Origin: Amoebophrya sp. AT5.2
Taxonomy: Eukaryota; Sar; Dinophyceae; Syndiniales; Amoebophryaceae
Assembly (NCBI GenBank): GCA_005223375.1
Contig: RXOD01005611.1
Span: 1 to 13,243 of the forward strand
DNA: 13,243 nt
Direction: 5' to 3'
In this document: positions 7,351 through 13,243 of the stretch, piece by piece
How the letters are laid out: each line of letters starts with the position of its first letter
Numbering within the stretch: position 1 is the stretch's first letter
Position numbers and translations under genes: made by a program
Notes under the pieces: model-generated
Database searches by the model: none
The model's input: only the letters and a program-made list of their open reading frames with translations
Told to the model about the DNA's origin: nothing

Positions 7351-8197
7351 ATGTCCCGCAGGCAAGCATTCAGGCGCAGGAGGCTCGAAACCTCCACGCT
7401 TCTGCAATTGGCCGCGCTGTTTTTCCTCTATCAGTCCACGACCCCGTTCGTCGGCGGCGACCCCTCCCCCGAGGAGTGGGAGGAGTGCAAGCGGTGCACG
7501 CGGAAGGAGTACGTCTTCTGCTACACGACGATGAAGTGCATGCCCAGCTTGCATATGGTGGGACCAGGTGGAAAGTAGGCAAGTTGTGGTACGTGAGTTT
7601 TGATTTTTTGGGGGGCTTTTTGTGTTTGCTGGGTATTCTTTTGTTGTTCCTAAAAAGCGGTCGGCAGTACTAGGAGCAAGCGCGGCCTGGGCCTTCCGTG
7701 CCAGCCTGGCAACCTTGCACGACCAGGACCACCACACAACTATCTAAGGCGAACAAGAAAGCACCACGTCCACTCCAGGTGTCTCCTTTTGCCCTGCCTT
7801 CATGTTCATATTACTGCTCTATCACGGTTGATTCTAGCTACTGTGTTTCCATGGGCATGGCCTTTCTTTTCTTCCCCCACCTAGGGCAATCCGCCACCTA
7901 AAGCAATCCGCCACCTAAAGCAATCCGCCACACAAGTCGGGACCCATCGGATGAAGTTGTACTTACCATTTCTTTGCCCACGTTCCACCTGGCCCCTTCA
8001 TATTGCACATCGACACGCCGACACCGCGGATCTTCGCGAAGTGCCCGAATCCACTGATGATCCCCGAGTCCTGCCGTTCCAAGGGCATCCACCCCCCCAC
8101 CGCCGAACAAAAGAAGCAGTACGCAAGGGAGCACGCCTACGAGGAAGAACTGCGGGCGGCACGAGGTGCTGGGGACCATGTTGACGGAGAACTGTGA
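7351..8197 (+). CDS. Small secreted cysteine-rich protein, 2 exons (7351-7553, 8008-8197)
   Basis: The exons total 393 nt, giving 130 residues plus TGA. The ATG at 7351 sits in a CACCATG context. The N-terminus has a basic head (SRRQAFRRRR) then a hydrophobic stretch LLQLAALFFLY (residues about 17-27), as in a signal peptide or anchor. Next comes a compact cysteine module: C46-x2-C49-x7-C57-x5-C63, then C80 and C90, with W43 just upstream. The spacing recalls PSI/plexin-type cysteine knots, a family resemblance only. The C-terminal 35 residues are charged and probably helical, ending DGEL; this resembles ER-retrieval tetrapeptides but is not a standard one. Removing the introner at the TTGCA duplication gives S-L-H-I-D-T in phase 2. 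The function is unknown; an extracellular or secretory-pathway location is inferred. Confidence 0.75.
7554..8002 (+). mobile_element. Introner element, family A copy 4 (449 bp)
   Basis: The element is flanked by the duplication TTGCA (7549-7553 and 8003-8007). Ends TATGGTGGGACCAGGTGG and, reverse-complemented from the right, TATGAAGGGGCCAGGTGG are near-identical TIRs. The usual GGTAAGT in the TIR is changed here to GGAAAGT at the left and GGAACGT at the right. Interior blocks GGGGGGCTTTTTG (about 7610-7622), AGTACTAGGAGCAAGCGCGG (about 7667-7686), CCAGCCTGGCAACCTTGCAC (7701-7720) and CCTTTTGCCCTGCC match copy 2 in order and orientation. Excision with one TTGCA restores the small gene's frame. 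No transposase ORF is present. Confidence 0.92.
7886..7932 (+). repeat. 17-bp tandem repeat, nearly 3 units, inside introner copy 4
   Basis: GCAATCCGCCACCTAAA occurs at 7886-7902 and 7903-7919, with a partial third unit (GCAATCCGCCACA) from 7920. It is absent from the other three family A copies and so arose in this one. Confidence 0.9.
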
Positions 8198-9042
8198 GCG
8201 CCGGTCATGCGATCACCTCGTCCTGTTAGTTTTAGATTTGCTATTGTGCGGTAGCGGTACCGGTACGTACAGTTGCGTTCGCGTTCTTATTTTTGAACGC
8301 GAATCTACTTCAAGAATGGAGACAGGGACGGCAAGGACGTGTATGAAAAGAAACTCCAGACTCAAAAAGAACAGCGCTTGCCTCCGCGAAGAAATAAAGA
8401 CCGCGTGGGCGGGCACACCGAATGACCATCAAACAACACGCACTCGTCACATTGGATTACGTGACTGAGACTGAGTGACTTAGCCGCGGCGTAAAAAAAA
8501 TTGACGGTGAAGATTGATGGTGTTCACGTGTTTCCAGGAGCACACACTCCTTTTTAAAATGTCCACGCGAACTTTTCTTCCTGTAGTTGTAAAGTGTAGG
8601 ATCAGGATGTTCATGGGAATCTTCTACTTCAATGCGCGAAGGCGAACACTAATATTCATATCGAAATTCATTTGAAATCTTTTAATAAAATGCTATAATG
8701 CTCAGCAGTTTAGCGTCGCAAGATTAACATGCATTATGTTGATTAAGTATCATGATCATGGTCTTGGTCTGTTAGCTGTAGCTCGGACACGAAATCGAAA
8801 TCAAGCACCAGCCCTGCACGCGAATCGTCTGAGAGTAATCTACGTGTACGTTATTTAACGTTTCGCGAATAATAAATTAGTGAGTTCTGGTTCTCGAGAA
8901 GCTGCCGCTGCGTGATGTCTCAAACGAATGAATCCTAGTTTCTCATCTGCTACCCCTTCGTGAACCCGTGCCGATCCATCTCGATTACTGATTGATTGAT
9001 TGACTGATCCATCTCGATTCATCTTCTATCTCTGCTAAGTTT
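8198..9042. other. Non-coding region upstream of the tRNA-like duplication
   Basis: I find no supportable gene. Contents include a 3'-flank hairpin (8277-8304), an AT-rich zone (about 8640-8900) with AATAAA-like motifs (for example near 8684 and 8868), and a direct repeat of GATCCATCTCGATT (8973-8986 and 9006-9019) flanking a short GATT run. Confidence 0.6.
8277..8304. repeat. 9-bp hairpin 80 bp after the secreted-protein stop codon
   Basis: TTCGCGTTC (8278-8286) pairs perfectly with GAACGCGAA (8295-8303) around a T-rich 8-base loop, with an extra G-T pair outside. It could be a 3'-UTR or 3'-end processing structure; the role is inferred from position only. Confidence 0.7.
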
Positions 9043-9212
9043 GCGTGAACGCATCGCAGATCTTGCTGCAATTTCGTGACGACTCACTTGTTGTAGTACT
9101 TGTTCTCCGAATCGCCAAGAACCAACATCAGCGGTGGTCTTCGTTACCTCAAATAGAGTTTCGCAGTCTTATTCCATGGAGTGCCGCGTGCGCGCTCCTC
9201 TACTTTACAGAA

Positions 9213-9433
9213 GCCCGCGTGGTGTAGTGGTAGCATCCCTGGCGGTTCAGCTATCGCGTGTAACGCACTGCACAATGCTACATTGTGCCTGCAGAATGTA
9301 GCATTGTGCAGCGCGTTGCACGTGGCAAGCAGATGTCTGCTGGCCTAGCTGCGGCCAAGATGGCTGCTGATATCGAATCAGCTCTCCACCAGGGGAGTGC
9401 CGGGGGGGGCGGGTTCGAATCCCGTGGCGGGCA
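9213..9433 (+). tRNA. tRNA-like gene 1 with ~150-nt structured intervening sequence; anticodon unassigned
   Basis: The acceptor strands are 9213-9219 (GCCCGCG) and 9426-9432, giving six pairs, with A73 at 9433. The D arm is GTGTAGTGGTAGCAT (9222-9236). The anticodon-stem strands are CCTGG (9238-9242) and CCGGG (9400-9404). The variable loop is 4 nt, and the T arm is GCGGG-TTCGAAT-CCCGT (9409-9425). The A box is TGGTGTAGTGG and the B box is GGTTCGAATCC. TTTT (9434-9437) directly follows, as a Pol III terminator would. Between the anticodon-stem strands lie 157 nt instead of 7. The D arm is most like glycine tRNAs, but no simple splice leaves U33 correctly placed, so the identity is open. A tRNA-derived SINE head or pseudo-tRNA is an alternative. 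Confidence 0.6.
9257..9322. repeat. 28-bp stem hairpin inside the tRNA-like intervening sequence
   Basis: The stem strands are 9257-9284 and 9295-9322 with a 10-nt loop (GTGCCTGCAG). The inner 17 bp (CTGCACAATGCTACATT against its complement) are perfect. The whole stem has one A-C mismatch and one G-U pair, and wobble pairs can extend it slightly. The size resembles a pre-miRNA hairpin, though an inverted-repeat insertion is equally possible. Confidence 0.9.
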
Positions 9434-9546
9434 TTTTGCGACCTAGTGCAGTACATCGCCACGCGTCGGACGACCACGACGCTACTGGTGGCGCAACTAA
9501 CTTGCTACAGTCGCGGGCGCCGCACTATCTAAAAAAACCCAACCGC

Positions 9547-9764
9547 GCGAGCATCAGGCACTCCCTTCGGTTGCGTGATCGCTCGATCCATCGCGCGACC
9601 ACGCCAGTGCCAGTAGTTCCCACGCTGCTGCGGCCGATCTCCCTGCGGCAGACTTCTCCATAACTCCTCCTGTTTCCTTTCCCTTAGCCACCTGGCCGGT
9701 CTTGCATTTGTTCCTGAATCAATTCATCTACTTCATCTACTTAATCTACTTCTACGAGAAGATC
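9547..9764. other. Spacer between the two duplication copies
   Basis: No gene is seen. Near its end is a short tandem repeat of TTCATCTAC-type units (9723-9755, about 3.5 units, one variant TTAATCTAC). Confidence 0.6.
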
Positions 9765-9840
9765 GCGTGAACGAATCGCAGATCTTGCTCCAATTCCATG
9801 ACGTCGAGTCACTTGCTGTAGCATTTCTTTGTGTAGCCAA

Positions 9841-9861
9841 GAGAGAGAGAGAGAGAGAGAG
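9841..9861 (+). repeat. (GA)n microsatellite
   Basis: Ten GA units plus a G, flanked on both sides by TAGCCAAGA. It is present only in duplication copy 2, so it expanded after the duplication. Confidence 0.95.
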
Positions 9862-9975
9862 TAGCCAAGAATTAATCTCAGCCGTGGTTTTAGTTTTTGT
9901 AGTTACCTCAAATATAGTCTCGCAGTCTATCTTATTCCAGGGAGTGCCTCGCGCGCGCTCTTGTTCGGTACAGAA

Positions 9976-10194
9976 GCTCGCGTGGTGTAGCGGTAGCATT
10001 CCTGGCGGTTCTGCTTGAAGTGTGGGCACGTCCCAGCCGGAGTGGCCGACCCTAAGCAGGATCGCTCCGGCTGACTGAAAGCAGGTGCGTTCTGCGATCC
10101 TGACCCGCCAGTGTGGTCTGCGACCCGTACGCATCGACTCAACTCTCCGCCTGGGGAGTGCCGGGAGGGGCGGGTTCGAATCCCGTGGCGAGCA
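9976..10194 (+). tRNA. tRNA-like gene 2 with ~148-nt structured intervening sequence; anticodon unassigned
   Basis: Arm for arm this matches tRNA-like gene 1. The acceptor strands GCTCGC and GCGAGC carry a compensatory T-A pair where gene 1 has C-G at position 3, which supports selection on structure. The anticodon-stem strands are CCTGG (10001-10005) and CCGGG (10161-10165). The variable loop is AGGG. A and B boxes are intact, and TTTT (10195-10198) follows. The intervening 155 nt match gene 1 in length (157) but not in sequence, apart from short edges (CGGTTC(A/T)GCT and CTCTCC(A/G)CC(A/T)GGGGAGTG). The CTCTCC/GGGGAG stem next to the 3' arm is shared by both genes. The anticodon cannot be read confidently. 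Confidence 0.6.
10034..10102. repeat. Interleaved 9-bp stems (possible pseudoknot) in tRNA-like gene 2 insert
   Basis: CAGCCGGAG (10034-10042) pairs with CTCCGGCTG (10065-10073). CAGGATCGC (10057-10065) pairs with GCGATCCTG (10094-10102). The stems interleave and share only base 10065, so they form either a pseudoknot or two alternative folds. Confidence 0.8.
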
Positions 10195-10311
10195 TTTTGC
10201 GACCTAGCTAGTGCAGTACATCGCCACGCGTCGGACGACCACCACGCTACTGGTGGTGCAACTAACTTACTACAGTCGCGGGCACCACACTATCTAAAAA
10301 AATCCAACCGC

Positions 10312-10617
10312 TTTAGGTAGCGCCACTATTTTTAAAGAAACTATGCCATAAATGGAAATCGAAATGTTGTAAAAATAGACTCACACTCACAGGAGACAAG
10401 AACAACATCATAGCACCCAGGTTTGCCGCAGCAATTACAACGTATTGACTCCGAGATCGACGGAGCAAGTAGAAGTACAGAATAAATAACGAAATCAACA
10501 CTGATTCTACTTCTTGCTCTTTGCAGTCATTCATGACGCTTTCCCTCGTTTTCAGCCACTGAAGGGGGCAAAAAAAAAGTGAGCAGCGACAATATAGATA
10601 CTCAAGCAGGAAGATCG
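10312..10617. other. Region upstream of the 869-aa ORF
   Basis: About 300 bases with no supportable gene. CTCGTTTTCAG at 10545-10555 would be a good splice acceptor for a 5' leader or upstream exon; the frame of the downstream ORF is open from there (last upstream stop TGA at 10534-10536). An A9 run lies at 10570-10578. Confidence 0.5.
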
Positions 10618-13227
10618 ATGGCGGCCTCCAGCAGCTCCACCCACGCCCGTCGTTGTGGAAGCCACGGCAATCACGATACCCAGTCCACGCTGCACGACGA
10701 GGCCCCCCTACCCATCATGCTGCGCGAGGTGCCGGGCGAGTTTTTGCCAGCGTTGGGGGAGTATGAAGCAGTCGGCGACATTCGCCGAAAGCTTGCCGAG
10801 ATGCTCAAGACAGGAAGAGCGCAGGCCCACGCCGATGGCAATCATGAGCATGCGGCGGAAAATGCATATTCCGGATCCGGGATTCTTGGAAAGGAAAGGC
10901 GATCGACCAAAGGACGACCTTGGCGGAAGCTGGCGGAAGATGATTCTTGCCCGCCCGTCGTGCAACTGTTCATGGATCGGTGTATCCGAAGTAGCTGCCA
11001 CCGAGCGCAACAGCCTGGGCCTGGCCCGGCACCCTCTCTGCCGTCTTCAGGCGTCGCGGAGGAGGTTCCCCCGGCCTCAAGTTCTTTCAGCAACTCCAGC
11101 GGCTCGGCATCGGCTTTAGGCCCGAGCCCCGCAGGACCGTCTCGTCCGGCAGCTGTTGCGAAACTCGAGTTGGAGGCGATGGACGACAGCTGGCTGTTTT
11201 GCAGGACGTCGGCGCCGGACGAGGCCTTTTTGTTCTCGCGCTCGAGCGAGCGGATCGGCCGCGGTGGAGGAGGACGAGAAACGACTACGAACAGAGCGGC
11301 CACGAGCTGCGGCCCCACCAGGACAAGATCGATTCCGGACCGGCGAAGCTACCGGGATCCACTGAGCAGACGCAGAAAGGAAAACGCAGATAATTCGTGT
11401 TCGTTGGGGGAAAACTACAAGCGGTCTTCATCAGCTGGCGGTGAACAAGTCCACCGACAGCGAGCATCTGCGTTGGCCGCCAGAGAGCTCCAGAGCGTCG
11501 TCGTTGGCGCGCCGACGCTGTGGATGCGCGAGTGCTTGCCCCCCTACAGACTTCTGATGGAAGGCCGCACACTGCCATGCAGTGAGTTAGCGTCCTCGGT
11601 CGCCTACTTGAGCGATCTGTGCGACGAATATCCGGAAGCGTTCTTTCCTCGCCTCGTCACGGTGGCCGAGACCTTCCGGCTAATGGGAGACGTGCTGAAG
11701 TGGTCACGCTCAGACCGCCGCGCCGCATCAGCATCACGTAGGGGTCTGCGCGGCGGCGCGACGCCAAAAATCGATAAACTGCTCGACAATTTCCCTGCCG
11801 AACGCGTCGCAGAGTGTTGCGCCTTTGTCTGGCCAAGACTAAAAAAGCAACTAGACTTGCAGAATCCGCGCGAGAAGGCGCACAAAGCGGCGAGGAAAGG
11901 GGCACGCCGAGCGCAATCTGAACAAGACGTGCCTGCCGGTGTTGGGGACGAGCAGCACCTGGAGAAATCACAGCAGCAGCAGCGGCACGACCACGAGGAC
12001 GCTGGCAGCCAGAACTTCTCCGGGAATCAGCGCCGCAATAGGCTGGCGTACGATATTGGTGAGCTCGTACGCTATTGCCGGAGCGGTAGCGGCGAGCCCC
12101 TGAGCCCCCTCTTCCTCTCTACTGATACAGGTAATAAAGGGAGTGAGAAATTCCCGCGCTCCGGGGAGGTATTGACGGACCGCGAATGCGTCGCGTTCTA
12201 CATTCTGAGCCAAAGCTGGACCGGCGGCACGCAGCAGGGCCCCCCTGACTGCAATAAGGAGAAAGATAGCTGCACCAGCCGCTTTCCACCGTCGCCCTTC
12301 ATTTACTTTTCCCAACGCGAGAACACACTGGCAAGTAGAACGCTCTACTTCCTAAAAAAAACGAACGCGAAGTGGAGGGCGGAGGTAGGTGGTGCTGCTG
12401 GCTCTTTACCCCTGAACGCCCTCTGCAGCGGCCCATTGGACTACTGGCGGCGGTTCTTGGCGGTAATTTGGCGTACAGAACTCGTGGCCCACTGCTATCG
12501 TGATCTGCTGAGGGGGACGAACGATCGGGAAGCCGAAGCGATTGCAGCGGACGATAGCTTGCGCTGCGAAAAGATCTTCGCGTACTTCTGGAGCCTGCTG
12601 GATGCGACGATGTTGAGGCTGGGCTCGGAGTTTGGCAATTTCCTGATCGGCGTTTTGCTGCGGTGTATGGTGCCAGATACTTCGGAGCACTTTCATGCGG
12701 AGACGGCCACCAGAATGCTGCGCTTGCGGAACGGCGTTGCGGGTGTGGATATTGACGAGGATGCAGATGGCGAGCTTGGTGGGCCGTCTTTGTCGAAAGA
12801 GGTGGGGGCGGCCTCCACTACTCCTTCCGACCGCGGCCTGCCCCTGCCGCACAAGAAAAGAAAGGGGCCGCGCATGAAAGAAGTACTTCCGGCCGGAAGT
12901 CGCTTAACAGGAATATGGGGGCCAGCCCACCGCGACGACATCCTCCACAGGCGAGGAATATTGATGCGGCCCACGCCGTGGCTTCCCGGGGGCTCCAAAG
13001 CCGATTACGCGGCCGAAAAGAAGGCGCGAAAGCGGTGCGGCGATCTAAGTGGAGGCAGGCACATCCTGCAGGTGACGCGCCGAGTATCCAAAAAAGGCTC
13101 CGGAAGTCCCTCCGCAAGTCTTGCCACCGAGAATGGCATCAAAATTGAGCACAGTTTCGAATTGCGCATGAGCGATCTGCATTTCCCTCTGCTTTTGTTG
13201 CCGGCGTACCGCGAGGCCTTTCTTTAA
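10618..13227 (+). CDS. Unrecognised 869-aa protein, intronless ORF, probably nuclear
   Basis: The ATG at 10618 (GATCGATGG) is the first ATG after the last in-frame stop; the ORF ends TAA at 13225-13227. The frame is open to 10537, so an upstream exon joined at a TTTTCAG acceptor near 10555 is possible. I do not recognise the family. The N-terminal 300 residues are Ser/Pro/Gly-rich and probably disordered (for example PGPGPAPSLPSS). More ordered, Trp/Cys/Leu-rich segments include LWMRECLPPYRLLMEG, PLDYWRRFLAVIWRTELV and FAYFWSLLDATMLRLGSEF. Basic clusters KAARKGARR, HKKRKGPRMK and EKKARKRC resemble nuclear localisation signals, so a nuclear or nucleolar role is an inference. There is no signal peptide or membrane span. 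Unlike the other two genes it carries no introner. Confidence 0.75.
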   Translation: MAASSSSTHARRCGSHGNHDTQSTLHDEAPLPIMLREVPGEFLPALGEYEAVGDIRRKLAEMLKTGRAQAHADGNHEHAAENAYSGSGILGKERRSTKGRPWRKLAEDDSCPPVVQLFMDRCIRSSCHRAQQPGPGPAPSLPSSGVAEEVPPASSSFSNSSGSASALGPSPAGPSRPAAVAKLELEAMDDSWLFCRTSAPDEAFLFSRSSERIGRGGGGRETTTNRAATSCGPTRTRSIPDRRSYRDPLSRRRKENADNSCSLGENYKRSSSAGGEQVHRQRASALAARELQSVVVGAPTLWMRECLPPYRLLMEGRTLPCSELASSVAYLSDLCDEYPEAFFPRLVTVAETFRLMGDVLKWSRSDRRAASASRRGLRGGATPKIDKLLDNFPAERVAECCAFVWPRLKKQLDLQNPREKAHKAARKGARRAQSEQDVPAGVGDEQHLEKSQQQQRHDHEDAGSQNFSGNQRRNRLAYDIGELVRYCRSGSGEPLSPLFLSTDTGNKGSEKFPRSGEVLTDRECVAFYILSQSWTGGTQQGPPDCNKEKDSCTSRFPPSPFIYFSQRENTLASRTLYFLKKTNAKWRAEVGGAAGSLPLNALCSGPLDYWRRFLAVIWRTELVAHCYRDLLRGTNDREAEAIAADDSLRCEKIFAYFWSLLDATMLRLGSEFGNFLIGVLLRCMVPDTSEHFHAETATRMLRLRNGVAGVDIDEDADGELGGPSLSKEVGAASTTPSDRGLPLPHKKRKGPRMKEVLPAGSRLTGIWGPAHRDDILHRRGILMRPTPWLPGGSKADYAAEKKARKRCGDLSGGRHILQVTRRVSKKGSGSPSASLATENGIKIEHSFELRMSDLHFPLLLLPAYREAFL

Positions 13228-13243
13228 GTGGATCAGCTCCCAA

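Larger units (their letters stand above)
9043..9546 (+). repeat. Diverged tandem duplication, copy 1 (contains tRNA-like gene 1)
   Basis: The block from GCGTGAACG(C/A)ATCGCAGATC to CTATCTAAAAAAA then CCAACCGC recurs at 9765-10311. Shared anchors include TTACCTCAAATA, CGCAGTCT, TTATTCCA(T/G)GGAGTGCC, the tRNA-like arms, and about 115 bp after the terminator that differ at few positions. The central insert of the tRNA-like gene is not conserved between copies. Confidence 0.88.
9765..10311 (+). repeat. Diverged tandem duplication, copy 2 (contains tRNA-like gene 2)
   Basis: This is the second copy of the 9043-9546 block. It differs by a (GA)10 microsatellite at 9841-9860 flanked by direct copies of TAGCCAAGA, a 4-base CTAG expansion after the terminator, and a completely different tRNA-like insert. 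Confidence 0.88.

Noticed and set aside
7260..7673. 137-codon ORF and the 152-codon antisense ORF around the secreted-protein exon 1
   Set aside because: Both are alternative frames over exon 1 and the introner. The 7351 frame has the ATG context, a hydrophobic leader and a cysteine pattern that continues in frame into exon 2.
7886..7932. CRISPR-like short repeats
   Set aside because: The units are directly adjacent without spacers, and the window is eukaryotic with introns; this is a simple tandem repeat.
8166..8468. 100-codon plus-strand ORF overlapping the end of the secreted-protein gene
   Set aside because: Its start lies inside exon 2 of the small gene in another frame, it spans the 3'-flank hairpin, and its composition is non-descript.
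9238..9404. Reading the tRNA-like genes as class II (long variable arm), or as Sec (TCA) or Glu (CTC) tRNAs
   Set aside because: A 4-nt variable loop with a CCTGG/CCGGG anticodon stem fits both copies. The TCA and CTC readings need shifted stems and do not agree between copies, so no anticodon is assigned.
9397..9663. Small plus-strand ORF overlapping the 3' part of tRNA-like gene 1
   Set aside because: It overlaps structured RNA arms and is not conserved as a protein frame in the duplicate copy (insertions of non-multiple-of-three length).

Overview
The window looks like nuclear DNA of a protist with a compact, GC-rich, intron-bearing genome. Exons are GC-rich, and the proteins carry long Ser/Gly/Thr runs. 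The coding frames are interrupted by DNA-transposon-like elements with terminal inverted repeats (TIRs) and 5-bp target-site duplications (TSDs), i.e. introner elements. From general knowledge, invasive introners with TIRs and direct repeats, often with non-canonical splice sites, are described in syndinian dinoflagellates such as Amoebophrya. A syndinian or other dinoflagellate-type alveolate is therefore my best guess, but it is an inference: no marker gene in the window fixes the species.

Layout. Positions 2-6733 hold most of a large plus-strand gene, open at the window's 5' edge, for a modular extracellular protein with a single C-terminal membrane span. I resolve eight exons. All seven junctions keep frame and give 1505 residues plus stop. 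Three introns look like ordinary GT-AG introns (3410-3544, 5121-5266, 5614-6060). The other four are transposon-like insertions: one 177-bp element of family B (823-999) and three of family A (1996-2455, 2724-3181, 4375-4745). Positions 7351-8197 hold a second plus-strand gene, for a small secreted cysteine-rich protein of 130 aa, interrupted by a fourth family A element (7554-8002). Removing each element plus one TSD copy restores an uninterrupted frame in every case.

Positions 8198-9042 appear non-coding. Positions 9043-10311 hold a diverged tandem duplication of about 0.5 kb. Each copy contains a tRNA-like gene with A box, B box, compensated acceptor stem and TTTT terminator. The anticodon arm is split by an insert of about 150 nt that differs in sequence between the copies but is heavily structured in both: a 28-bp hairpin in copy 1 and interleaved stems in copy 2. 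Positions 10618-13227 hold an intronless 869-aa ORF for a probably nuclear protein that I do not recognise.

The most interesting content is (i) the introner families, with exact TSDs, both orientations and a splice-donor-like motif inside the TIR, and (ii) the duplicated tRNA-like loci with divergent structured inserts. No transposase, CRISPR array, rRNA or bacterial-type operon is visible.
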